Below, one piece after another: positions 23,363 through 35,500 of a stretch of 64,000 nt of DNA; the first letter of the stretch is position 1; each line of letters begins with the position of its first letter. The notes below the pieces were generated by a model. It worked only from the letters and a program-made list of their open reading frames with translations, ran no database searches and had not been told where the DNA came from. A program made the translations under genes and the position numbers. The DNA is taken from assembly GCA_020744225.1 (NCBI GenBank), contig JAGMWG010000006.1, forward strand, positions 1,736,001 to 1,800,000, given 5' to 3'. Source of the DNA: Paraphoma chrysanthemicola. Taxonomy: Eukaryota > Ascomycota > Dothideomycetes > Pleosporales > Phaeosphaeriaceae.

Positions 23363-24092
23363 CTAAGGGGTTTCGAAGTTGAGGCTCTTCCAGTTGGAAT
23401 TGCTCTGCGGGTGCCGTACCACGGAATGTCGTTCTTTCTTCGTGTACTAATTGAGCAGGAGATGCGGTATCGATAGTGGGCGACGTTATAATTTCTGTGA
23501 TAGATTCAGCGATTTAATCAGAAGAGACTGTAGAGTGGCTAACCATGAGCCAGAGGAATGATCGCTCGGCTGGAGGGGTTAGATTGATGTCGCTTTGAAG
23601 TGGTTTCATGTGCTTCAAGTGATTCATGGTGAAATTCTTCCCCGTCGCTTTTGCGCTTTAGATTGTCCAAATATCTGCACGACACATGTCAGTAGGTGCG
23701 TGTGCTTGAAGAAGAGAACTCACTTTTTGGCTCGATTTAAGTTCGCACTTGCTGACTAAGCCTCGGAGAGCACGGCCCCGTCTTCTCGTAGAGAATGGGA
23801 GTTCGGAAATACGTTTGGGGTGCATCCTCAATGCCGACAAACAGCAAAACGCTGCAAATGTACTGTTCCAAATCTAACTTACAAGGAGGGCTGGATGCCC
23901 CCACTACATGAAAGGATACAGAATAGGCACTGAAGTCTTGCGCGAGCGCCGCAAGGCTACCTAGAGTTGCGCTGGCTACTTTGTTCTTAATTTCGACTTT
24001 CCAAGCTCCGTGAGAGCCCGTCCTCCGCAATTCTCCGACATCGATGACTGGACACCTGCTTGCGCAGACCACCAAGCACTCATTACGACGCT

Positions 24093-25522
24093 TCATGGGG
24101 TTTCCGGTCGCGCAAAAGCAGAATTGACCTCTGTGGCAATGGCTTTAGCAGTGCGCTGGACGTTATTAGCACTCAAACCTGCGATATTGATACGCCCGTT
24201 TTCTGGCAGGTGGATGTGCTGCTCGGCTGTGAGCCTGCGGCACTGTCCCGCAGTCAAAGGTAGGCAGCTGTCCGACATTAACACTTACAAACTCAACTCA
24301 ACCTGGGTGTGCACTCACACAAACAAGCCCTTTTTTGCAATAACATCGGACCATCCTCCTGGGATGCCACTTGCCCCAAGGTGGGTCAAGAGGTTTTGAC
24401 GGTTTTTCTTCAGCCTGCTTCTCATCCGTTCTAGCTCACTCGTCCTGTGCACGCGTCCTCAGTAAGCGCTTTGCAGGAGATCAAAAATAGACTTACCACA
24501 ACTCGCGACTTACTTCGTCGTTCAGGACAACCTTCACCAATCGACTTCCGTACGCGGGTGATGAAGAATATGTGTGACGGATCAGGCTTCTCAGCTTATC
24601 TTTGACATCCGCAGCGACAGCACTGGACTTGCATACAACGTGAAGCGCACCGCATCTTTCTTTGTATAGTGCGAAGTTCTTTGAGAATGACTGACACACC
24701 AACAACTCCAGCCCCGCTTCAGCCAAAGTTCTCAAGCCGGCGGCATCCTCGTCCAAGCCTTCTCCAAGGCCCTGGTATGCGATATCAACGACGACGATAT
24801 GAGTACGGTCTTTCAATTCATCGGCCAATTGTGCCCACTGCTGAACACTAAGATCCACGCCTGTTGGGTTGTGACAGCACCATTGAAGCACCAAGATACT
24901 GTGAGGGGGCGCCACGCGTACAGTGTGCAGTAAGGCCTCCATACCTGGTTTCGATCCTGAGGAATCGAGGTACGAATAGGTAGATACTTGCAGACCGACG
25001 TGTTGGAAAATGGGAATATGGTTGCCCCAGGTTGGAAGACTGATGTACACTCTCGAACATGGGAATTCTTTCCCTATGAGCAACGCAGCAAGTGAGTTTG
25101 CCCCGGTTCCGGAGATTGTTTGCACTGAGCATATCCTATCTGTGGCTATGGCCTGTGAATGCTTCCCGAACAACAGCTCCGCGCCCAGACGAAGAAAATC
25201 AGCGTCTCCTGTTGTTGGCCCATACTATAATTCTTGTCAGCATCTAGCTTAATAATCCCAACAATTCAATACCAACTAACTTCGTGGCCAAGATTGAGTC
25301 GATGCAGTGTTTCTTTTGCCTATTATCATGATCAATTCCATTCAACAGCTAAGTTCAGATCCAGCTCACCCGCATTACTGTTTCCAGCTCCTCATAAACT
25401 CCTGCTTCATTCCGATATATGCCGACACCCAAGTCAACCTTTCGGGGATCTTCATCCATATCTGCATTGGCCTTCAGCTCAAACATTGGGTCAGGAGGCC
25501 CTCGCTCTATCTTTTCGAGCAT
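24093..25522 (-). CDS. Aspartate/aromatic aminotransferase (class I PLP)
   Basis: Five exons (25370-25522, 25281-25319, 24497-25224, 24319-24444, 24093-24267) give 406 aa, the usual length of the family. Key blocks in order are KVDLGVGIYRNEAG, HEYGPTTGDADFL, ISGTGANSLA, WCCHNPTGVDLS (near 180), CQSFSKNFALYKERCGA with the PLP lysine near 242, and PENGRINIAGL near the C-terminus. The reaction is reversible transamination between a dicarboxylic or aromatic amino acid and 2-oxoglutarate. No mitochondrial targeting peptide is evident, so a cytosolic place is likely. The HpcH/HpaI aldolase starts 380 bp away on the other strand, suggesting a shared promoter and consecutive steps. Confidence 0.9.
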
Positions 25523-25902
25523 TCTGCAGAAGTGGAATGGAGCGGTAGAAGGAAGAAAACCTTTCTTGTGTCTTTGAATTTACCACTGCAAAATTAAGTA
25601 CGTTTCAAGTCCCTATAAGCGTTGCACCAAGCACTGTAGGAACTGTCGTGACCAGCGTTCGGAGTTGTTGCCCGAGCTATGCCCCACTGTGCGATTCGGA
25701 AACAGAACCCGAACCCGAAGTTCCACGCAGTCGATCTGCCTCACCTTGACAAGACGACTTAAGAGTGCAACAGTGCGACGCAGATGTAGAAGAGCTCATA
25801 GCATTGCCAGTTTCGTCACATCTGGACAAGGTCTTGCAACATTTCTTTATTGTATGCTCGACACCAGCCTACCTGGGTGGTCTAATTATCTGCCTCACGA
25901 CC

Positions 25903-26829
25903 ATGGCTTTACGAGCGATGAACAATTTGCTTCTTCAGCGTAAGGCTGGAAGCCTGTGCACAGTATGTATCCATCTCATGGTTCTGCGCTGAACGCCTGC
26001 CATCTCTAATTCTTGCCGCTCACCAGACGCAAGGCAATGGGTATCAGGATGGTGACTGACCCCCAAATTGTGGACCTTGCGGTGAATGCAGGCTATCATA
26101 GCCTCTTTATCGATCTGGAACACTCCAGTCTATCCATTAGAGATGCAAATCATCTTTGCCTTGCAGGTCTGTGCAACGGTATCACTCCTTTCGTCCGCGT
26201 ACCTCATCAATGCGGCAACGGCTTCGTCCAAAGAATCTTGGATGGGGGTGCCAAAGGTGCTGTTTTTCCTCACATTCACACGAGAGGTGGTTTTACAGTC
26301 AAATTCAATATTTTTCGATTGCTATACTGACTGAACATCAGATGGTGCGCATGCAGCTGTGTCAATCAGCAAATATCCTCCAATGGGCAAGCGCTCCATG
26401 ACTGGACAGCTACCGCTTTTCACCCTTCAAACTTTGCCCCAAGAGCAAGTGATTGCAGAGAGTAATGCTGAAGGCTCCAGCGTGTTTCTCATGATAGAAA
26501 CGAAGGGAAGCATAGAGAATGCGGACGAAATTGCGGCTGTCGCGGGCGTTGACGTACTACTGATTGGGTCAAATGATCTAGCCATCGAGCTTGGCGTACC
26601 AGGGCAATTCGACTCTGAGCAGTTCCGTACAGCGCTGATCAAAGTCAGTCGGGCATGCAGAAAGTATGGGAAAATCATGGGTTTGGCTGGTATCTACGAT
26701 CAGCCTTCCATTCAGGACTGGGCTGTGAACGAGCTAGATGTAGGATATATACTTGTTGGGCAAGATTCAGGTTTCCTTGCAAAGACATCGAAAGCTAGTC
26801 TAGCTGCGATCCCGAACAAGAGGAAATGA
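25903..26829 (+). CDS. HpcH/HpaI-type 2-oxo-acid aldolase
   Basis: Three exons (25903-25962, 26034-26286, 26342-26829) give 266 aa. The pattern LLQRKAGSLC then GIRMVTDPQIVDLAVNAG and SLFIDLEHSSLSI matches the start of the HpcH/HpaI family, and FLMIETKGSIENADEIAAV with VLLIGSNDLAIELGVPG supplies the metal-site Glu and the signature loop. Such enzymes split 4-hydroxy-2-oxo acids by divalent-metal-dependent retro-aldol cleavage into pyruvate and an aldehyde. The ATG sits in CGACCATGGC, a good context, and gives the family length. Its divergent aminotransferase partner could make the 2-oxo acid. The first splice junction uses AAG/GC as acceptor and is inferred from frame. Confidence 0.82.
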
Positions 26830-27715
26830 GTCTAGTCCTAGAGGGAAGATTACGTTAAATAATAGACATTATGCAAACAAGGCAGCATTATTGCCATAAG
26901 CATGATATTTAGTGCGCATCAAGCGAATGTAGAATACGCATCTCAAAAAGTATTATTTGAAGCATTTGAATATCTTTTGTAGGAATATTTAACGCAGGGA
27001 GATTATAGTTGTTGCTGTGAACTGCTTGTTTTGCCAATCGGACATAGCAAAGCTATTGCAGGACCGCTTTGGCCTTGAATTCGCAGATTTTGCGGAAGAG
27101 CCGGGCAATATTGATTGCGACGAGTGTGAAACTCTCATCGACGAGAAGAAGAACGTGCTATACGAGAAGGCAGTCATTCCCGAATTTCCTGTTCCTGTAA
27201 CCGAAGGCGTTGCGGAGGCTACCTCTACCGCTGGCTCAAGCCAGGTCAGAACCGGTCACACTGCGAGATCCGCTCCAGTTCAGACCGGTGCGCCTCGTCA
27301 TGGTCAGCATGAAAGAAATCAGGACTTTCATAAACATGGGAGAGACATCTAGCTTCCGTTACAAAATGACGGGTTTCATCGTCAGACATTTCGAGTTCTG
27401 CTCATATATGACATCAAGGAATGTACAAGCAAGCCAGAATTTCGCCGCTAGATTCCATTGATCATCATAAACGTGTATCACTTTCGTGAACGAAAGTAAA
27501 ACAGATTTCAGTGTACATGATGGTGAATGTATTTCCAATCGAGGCAAGTGCACCTTAAATGTTACATTGAATCGTGGTCGCAAATTCTCGTGCCTCTAGG
27601 GGTGTTGGTGGGGTCGCCAAGGATGAAATAAGCTTACCTAGATCGTTAGCTTCATTGATGACACGATGCGTGAAAACTTGTTCACTTTTCACGTACCCAT
27701 TTCAAATACAATATC
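26830..27715. other. Intergenic, no firm gene
   Basis: A 111-codon open frame from 27017 contains CLFC and CDEC pairs, but it opens with GTG, has no ATG near its start and no neighbours to support it. I leave it uncalled. Confidence 0.35.
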
Positions 27716-29377
27716 ATGGCTGAATGGCCCATCAGCGACGAAGTTCCGTTGCGAGAATTGGACGGCTTGGACCACGAGCGTTGCGCTGCGCTCCACAATT
27801 ACATTGTTGAATTAGGCTGGACCCAGCGCGGACTAGCACTCAACACTCTCAATAAACGCACATAGTGGCAATGCTATGGCGGCGATGCAGCTCTTGCGAG
27901 TACAGTCGAACGTCTTAATACCTCTGTAGTGTCTTTTCTCAAAGCAGCTTGGCATGGATTTGCAATGGACTCCTCAAAACCTCACCTATTCCATCGCTAC
28001 CTGGGGGGCTTGAGCTCACCAGAACAACTCTGGCAAGCTATGGAACTTATCGAGGAGGAAGATGACTCTGACAAACCCTGCTACGTTCTGCTGTACATGG
28101 CGAATGGGGCGCTAGGCACAACTCATCCAATGGGACTTGTTCTGAATCAAGGTAAAGGCACAGCTATGCAGCACATGTCTATACATAACACTGAAATCAC
28201 TATAAATAGCCGACAACTGTAGCTGCCTCCTGAAATCATTCTTGATGGCTTGGTTGATCTGATTGAGCAAGGCAAGATTCTGGCCGTTGACGCGTCAACT
28301 TATAGCGGGGAGCAAGAGCGCACGGAGCCGTGGATCATGCCCTCATACACGGAGCGAGACCTCGAAGAGTCCCTCCAAGCTTTCCAGCAGCTAGTAGACG
28401 CAATCCACGATAGAAAGCCATCTCAACCGCAGAGTGTTGAACAAGGTCTGTTGGAGATGGTGACAGCCAGGAATCCAGCTATCCTACCCGCAAACAGCTT
28501 CGCACATCGATTTCTCGCCCAGTGCCCGCGACCTGCCTTCACTCATATCGCCCCTAGCTTAAGCATTTCGCAAAATCAACCTTTCGCTTCGGCGTCAGGG
28601 CAAGCAGCCGCCAACAACCTCTTCCCACTTCTCCTCTTTGCAAGCACGCCATCTGCCCACCAAGAATTCCGACGCGCACCGTAGGGCGAGCAAGTGCGCG
28701 AGTCGCCTTTTGCGCGCGACTTCAACAACATTACATCGTACCCAGCCAGTCTCTACCTCAGCGAAAGCCATCCACACGGCGACCATCCTTTCGAGGATGG
28801 CTGTAAACTTGTTCTTCCATTCACTCTCGGGTCTAACGCATTTGCGCGTACCAGCGACGGCGCGCTGATTGGCGAGCATGTACGACGGGAAGGAGATGAG
28901 GCTGCTGAGATTAAACCAAAGAGTGCGGAGCTATACCAATTGGGATACAATCATTTCATTGCGGCGCATGATGTACAGCTCAGGTATGTGCTAGGGAAAT
29001 AGCTGGAGATGATTAAAGAGGGGAGTTGGGAAGTCGACGAGCATAGTGTTGTAGGAGGCGTAGAGAAATGGAAGGAGGGGGATACAGAGGAGCATTGGAT
29101 TGACTATCAGTTGCCAATGAGTTGGTGATTGGGAGTATGGTTCAAAGATGAGGTATACACACCAGTAGAAGGGCCAGTCTATGGAAGCAGTGAATGCACC
29201 TTGAAGCAGGTTTCGATCGACCGAGCGAAGCAAGCAATAAATGCTGCCCTCGCCCTGGGACAAGCGCATGGCGTTGGTATTTGTCTCATATACATTGCAG
29301 TCATGAGGGTTGACTCACAGACTCGAAAGAGCCTGCAAATTCGCCTCCAGCAGGTAGAGGATCGCAGCTATTCTTGA
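27716..29377 (+). pseudogene. 554-codon frame with five nonsense codons
   Basis: Starting at the ATG at 27716, a single reading frame runs to a terminal TGA at 29375-29377 without any frame change. It is cut by TAG at 27863, 28220, 28682 and 29000 and TGA at 29126. Segments between stops have ordinary protein composition (for example ELWQAMELIEEE, PCYVLLYMANGALG, NHFIAAHDVQLRYVLG). Four of the five stops are TAG in places where CAG would fit, and TGA could come from TGG or CGA, so all are explicable by C-to-T type transitions. I do not recognise the family. Introns could hide at most one or two of the stops (a weak candidate ends at 28222). Confidence 0.7.
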
Positions 29378-30449
29378 TGGGCAAGTATAGTTCATAAGCC
29401 TGACCTCCGGTGAGGCTTCGGGACGTTAGGTCTGGGTCGCTGGGAGATTCTTGATAGCAACATGTAACCAGGCAGTCACCAGCCCGAGCTTCGGCCTTCT
29501 CCCACCACCACCACGCGCAGTCCGGGACGGTGCTAAATTCGCCGTTAGTATGAGCGATGTTAGGGCTTCCCTCAAAGCTTAGTCATCCATGAGAGAAGTG
29601 CCCGAAAGAACGAATATTCAGCTAACTGTCAAGTGGCCACACCATAGATGAGGGCATACTAACAGTCTCCCCAGTTAGACCTACGGTTGGCATCGCAAAA
29701 GCGAACCTGAGCTTGAGCGAGTCCAATGCTTATAGCAAGGGCGATGAGATTGAAGCTCCCCATCTCGGCGTAGGTCGTCGGAGTGTCTGGATTAAGATGT
29801 TATGTTGGGTATTAACTGGGAAAGACAGAGTGAGCTGAATGGTGTCGCAGTATGGTGGGCGGAAGAGCAAGCTTTATAGACAGCTTGATAGAGGTACGAG
29901 CTCTTCTCAAGAGGTCATCTTGAACGACCCGTTGCGCAAAGCCTCACTGAGCTGAACGGCAAGTTTCTGCCCATGATCGAGCGATCCTAACATACGCCAA
30001 GAGTGAAGAGCATGTCACTGCTGGTATGAATCGAGGTAGACAGCGAAGAGACCGGGACCATCACCAATGTCTCAATCCCTCTGTCCGGTGGCTTTAACGA
30101 GAAAAAGGAGTGATCGATCACGTGTGCTTATTTTCGTAATGGCACGGTGAACAGCCGTCTGATTGTCTACGCTCGTCAGCTCCAGCATTTCTCGAGATGC
30201 CCAGTCTTTTCGGAGATCCAAAGACACCTCCATCTATCTTCTACGGCTTAGGTTACGTCGACTTCGTAATCATTACCTCGCCCTTCATGAAGGGATCAAT
30301 TGGCTATACGGTAGATCGGCGATGCACTTGAAACTACTTGCTCGAGATATCAGTGATCTTGATATAGGTGTTTATCCTAGCCAGCGCGCTGCAACATAGG
30401 GATGCGGCATCTGACCACATCTGCGGCCATTATATTGTCACATCTAGCT

Positions 30450-30560
30450 TGACACTTCCACATACGACCATAGGACATTGAGAACAGAGCTTCCCGTTCG
30501 CTCAGCTGTACTTAAGCAGTGTACCGGCGGACTAGTAGTCAGGTGGGTGACCACTGGCGA
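30450..30560 (+). repeat. Diverged copy of RTA1 downstream sequence
   Basis: This stretch aligns with about 13916-14022, just downstream of the RTA1-like gene. Both share GAACAGAGCTTCCCGTT and GAGCTGTACTTAAGCAGT or a one-base variant, then an ACTAGTAGTC block. Orientation is the same. Differences are mostly substitutions. Confidence 0.7.
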
Positions 30561-30665
30561 ATCCCCGCTGTTGTATGTTTTTGCTATTTTCTTTGTTGTC
30601 AGCCAAATTCTAGTGTCTCTTTGAGTCGATAAAATACCAAGCGCATTTCAAATCTTTGGTCCTCG

Positions 30666-31020
30666 ATGAGTGCGGCAGTCGGTGCTCATGGCTACCATGA
30701 GATCATCGGCGAACTTGCGGACGATGACTCTGTGGTTTTGGGAACTATTAATATAGAGCACTGAGCATAGAGTATGTCGACGCTGGAAATCTGATAACAA
30801 GCCTAAAAGCATGTCATCTTCAATCGCTGTAGGAACATCGATGATGATCTGGTACCAGACCATAGCACGAATTCAAAGTTAAGCTGGTGCCCAAGCTCTC
30901 CTTTGGCGACTGGTAGTCGATAAAAGCACCATTGTGTTGATATGGAATATATGTTGTTTTCTTCCACATACAACCATATCACACTAGCAATAGACTTTCC
31001 CGTCCGGTCAGACAAAGCCC
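30666..31020 (+). repeat. Diverged copy of RTA1 3' end plus flank
   Basis: Positions 30666-30774 align with the last codons of the RTA1-like gene (13668-13775), sharing GATGACTCTGTGGTTTTGGG and the preceding CATGAGATCA. A third, weaker copy of the downstream element (CTTCCCGT, CACATACAACCATA) ends near 31020. The gene-end copy lies after a flank copy, so at least two truncated tandem units are present. Confidence 0.65.
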
Positions 31021-32511
31021 GTTTGTAGTACATTCAGGGACTGAAGTGGCCCAAAACGGGCCTCGGTGGTCAGGGTCTCGCTTGAACTTACTGAGTTTGA
31101 TCATTTATTAAACCACGCATCTCCAACTGCTTAGTACAAGCTGTGAGCCTCTTTTACAATGCACAAAGCGCATCGATGCTCTACAGAATGTCGAATAAGA
31201 GTATGTGCACTTGTCTGTAGGAAATAGCATCGAATGCTTAACCCTGATTGGACGTATCCGCAAGTACAGATACGCATCGCCTACCAACCATCAACTATTC
31301 ATACATGCAAGACATTGATCAATAGCACGCAGGCAAAATAGAACCAGTAAGGCGCACCATTATGCTGACCTCACGAGCAGGCTGCGAACCTTTTGCGGGA
31401 ACCACTGCCCAGTCGTAGCCCAGAATAAGGCTAGGTTGATTCCCTCAAGCTTCAAATTGAACAGCACAAGTAGGCCGTAGATCGAGTAGGGTTTACTCTA
31501 ATACTTCATCGACATGGCGAGAGCCAATGCAGAGCAACACACCCTCAGCAACTGTTTATTAGGAGGCTGCATTCAAAGCCAAAGTTTTTCTTAGTATTCC
31601 TGGTATCTCATAGTTTGACTTATTCACAGTATACCTTAAGTGCGCTTGTAAAGGCATTATCAGTCGTTTTATTACTTGACGTAGCTTAAGAGAGCGATTG
31701 CTTTCTACACCTGACACCAGTACAACAGAGCATATTATGTTCCTAAATCTCGTAAGTCTAGTGAGCATCATCCTTACTAGTCTGTGAGGGCATCGAGTTG
31801 AAGTTGTGAAAAACAGAAGATTGTCCATCGGGGCGTACAAAAGGCTAGTCTCTTCGTCAATAGTATCGAAGGGCCTTACTGAACTCCATACTTCCCACGA
31901 CTGTAACCTCATCGATGATCTAGGGCTGGTTCATGCAAAAGAGGAAGCTGCACTAGAGTATATTTGTCGCATTTTACTAACCTGAACGTCTTTCTCTACA
32001 CGTGTTCCTGGTGAATACTTATGGCTTCGATACACTATCGATACACTACCATTCGTTACACTTCTCTTCCTTTCTCGCCCAGTGTGAAACCCACAGCTGC
32101 GACGTGTTTCAGGAGCTCATGAAGAATATAAAGCCTGCGTTCTGCTCCTCTGCCCAACATTAACCCTTGGCTCCGAGGGCTTGGCGAGGCGAGAAATTCG
32201 CCTGTGTGGCTTACAGTAGAACTATTGTACTATGAGTGTCAAAGAAGTGCGCAGATTTGTTGAGGTGCGGCGCTCGCTTGCCACCTTACCCTTGTTGCAC
32301 GCTGATGCAAGGAAATTAGCGGTAACAATTCGCTTACAGAGGATTGTAGATGAAACACAATGCGGCGCAGTAACTCTCCTTGAATTTGGGGGCGTTCTTG
32401 CTCTGCAAAATATCAACAAAGCCTGCCGCAGCCCCAGGTCAAACGCTCGTCTCAGAAATCGTGGTTTTGTTTGCGTCACCTGCCGCCTTTTCGTGCTTTT
32501 CAGTCTTTCCT

Positions 32512-35500
32512 ATGCACTTCACTTCGCGCCCGCACGCTACGTGGAAGCCACCTGCGCTTCGAGTTTCAGTGCTCACTATCACGATACTCACCTGCTGGTC
32601 TTTGATCGCGATTCTACAATGGTTGCTACTCCATAGCCAACGAAACAACGGCATTTTTTTTTCACCCAAGATCAGCAATCTTCCCGCGAAGCAGACCTTT
32701 CTGTACCTTTACTTTCCAACCCTTGTCGCGGCCTTGTTCAGTATTTATTGGGCATGGATCGATTTAGAGATCAAGCGAATGGAGCCATACCATCAATTAA
32801 GCAAAGAGGACGGCGCACTTGGAAAAGATTCTCTACTTTTGGAGTATCCATACAAGTTCGTTCCCCTAGTACCGATCAAGGCTTTTAGAAATCGGTAAGC
32901 ACATTTTGCGCTATTTTAAATAGGCCGTAGCTTCAGAAGACCTCAGAGCGAGGATGTTGAGCACTTCATGGGGTAGACCGAGTTCTTGGCCGTATTAGTG
33001 CATGTCTCGGAGCCCCGCTAACGACGACAGACACTGGCATGTGTTCTGGGCATCATTCGCCCTCATACTGGTGGCCTTTGGCATCGTCCCAACGCAAGCT
33101 GGCATCTTTTCGGTTAAGACGATCACGCAGGCCAGGAATACAAGCTTTGATGTGTCTACATTCTCCATCCCAGTCGCAGATCAGGCTACCAATTTGACTT
33201 TTCGGTACGCACACTCTACATATGGCATCGTGGCGCTCAATGAGACTCTGCCTCCATTCATGGCACGCAACTATACGCTCCGACCTTTTAAGACTTCTGC
33301 TCCAGTTGATAAGGATGGGGTGCTCACGCATGGCACATACACGGCTCCAACGACTATGTATTACAGCGATCTTGATTGCGAAAACGTTTCTAAGAAAGGA
33401 GATGACGCGGCCACTATCTCTTATACAAGCAGCAGAGGATGTGTCATCGAACCAGGGCTTACTGGCAATCAGACGGTAAATGAGTATCCTAATCAGCAAC
33501 AAGGAGAACATACTGTGAAGAAATACACGGGAGTGTACGCCGGGTGCGTAGATCAACCCTCCTTACCATGCCCAATGACTTGTGTACTCATGATATGCTA
33601 TAGGTACCACAACGGCTTCGATGGGTATGCGGCCCCCTTTCATTGCAATACGACCGCGAATAGAACGTTCTATGCGGCTTTTCAACAGAATAAGGTAAGT
33701 CACGCACGCGGTCTTCCAGTTGGCACCGTTCTACCACCTGGCGATCGCTCAACGCAGACTTCGGCTGTGCTTTCTTGAAGTTCGAGCAATTACTCACGAT
33801 GAACTGCAGGTCAGCAAGCAAGACAAGCCCAACAACGTCGCCGCCGTGTTCTGCGAATCCCGCTACTGGCAGCAAGAGGTGGTGGCCACGGTTGATATGC
33901 TGACCAGTCAGCCGCTGGCCGTCCAGCTGACTGGTGAAAGGCAATCTCTAGCATTGGATATGTTCAATGTCACCATGTTCGAGACTCTGCTGAATGCCGG
34001 TTCACTCGAACGGGAAGTTAGAGCTGACGTGCTTCCAGCGAAGGCCACACCGAAATACAATGGCGCGATCGTGGACACGGACCTCAGTCTACTATATAAA
34101 ACCGGCACCGTTGTACATCCGATGGTATGCCTGGCAGCGCTGGCTGGTCGCCAACCGCTCGAGGCATACCTCGACTGGGAGAATCTGGCCAAGTCTTATG
34201 CCGACGCGTACAAGCTCACGTTTGCACGTGCAATATTAGAAGTGCTGGGCAATAAAGTCACAACATCGAAGCAGGTTAGCGGCCAGCAGCGGCTGATCAC
34301 AGAAGCAGTTGTGCTTGAACCGATTTTCGTGTACGTTGTCGAAGGTCTTTTAGCTGTTGTGTCGATCTCTGCTATTGTCCTGTTGTATCTGTCATCGAAG
34401 AGTAGATGGAATCTAGCAAGGGACCCTGGGACAATTGCAAGCATTATGTCGCTCGTGGCTGACTCGCCGCGTTTGCTATCTGAGTTTGAAAGCTTGAATT
34501 GCTGCACCTTGGATGAGATGAAGGACATCGTGGGCAACAGGAGGTACAAACTGATCCAAGACAAGGGCGGCACGGGGTATGTCACAGCTTCAGCCTACAT
34601 TAAGGTACAAAGTGGCTGATCATATGTAGTATTTTCGCGATTGATCTCGCTATTGCAGACCTCGACACCAGATCCTCCTCGCCACTCATGGCACGCCGAC
34701 ATACAACACCAGGAATTGCAAAAGCTGTCAGACCGTTTGGGCTTCGTCTTGGTGTAGGCTTGGCCTTGATCAGCCTTTTTCTTGCGCTTGCTGTCTTATT
34801 GGCAGTTCTCTTCGCTAATGCTCGGGCTCAAGGTACGTAATGATCAAGCAGATGCGGTGTGATGCACCAGCTGAACAAATGCAGGCCTACCTCTCCCATC
34901 TAAGAACTCCATCGTGCAGAACATCATAGAAAATTACATTCCCACCGTAATTGCCACGCTTATCGAGCCTACCTGGATCTTAATCAATCGGCTTCTATGC
35001 ATGCTGCAGCCTATCGAGGAGTTGCAGAGCTGCGATGCAAGTGCAAAGAAGTCTATTAATATTGGCTACAACTCTTTGCCTCCGCAGCTTGTCGTTTTCA
35101 AGGCTCTCTCAGCTCAGCATTTCGTGCTAGCTGGAGTTTGTGTAATGGCGTTGCTCGCTAATTTACTTACGGTAATCTTCTCTGGCATGTTCCGACAAGA
35201 GACTATCCATATTCGTCATGCTGCAACATTTGGCCCAATCCTTGACATGAAGTTTGTCCCTTTGGATGGAACTGTGGGGCCAATGTTTTCCGGGAACGAC
35301 GGTAGATCTGGAGCCTTCCGTGGTGGTAATGGAGAGGATCATTTTCTCATTGCCGAGTCGAACATTTCGAGAAACACTCCGCTGCCACCTTGGACTGATG
35401 ATAGTTACTTCTATCTACCATTCATTTCGCAAGACATTGCTGCGAACCATTTCGGCAGCACAGAGGCTAACACACAAGTCTTCGGCGCAAAATTGGATTG

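Larger units (their letters stand above)
29378..32511. other. Gene-poor 3.1-kb stretch with relic sequence
   Basis: No gene is supportable here. The one structured part is 30450-31020, which carries decayed copies of the RTA1 3' region (listed separately). An open frame at 31559-31912 (minus) and one at 32232-32636 (plus) have no family character; the second overlaps the likely 5' UTR of the DUF3433 gene. Confidence 0.45.

Noticed and set aside
27017..27352. 111-codon frame with CxxC pairs
   Set aside because: It begins with GTG and has no ATG near the start or any supporting context.
31559..31912. 117-codon minus-strand frame in the gene-poor stretch
   Set aside because: Composition is unremarkable, with no family match and no neighbours.
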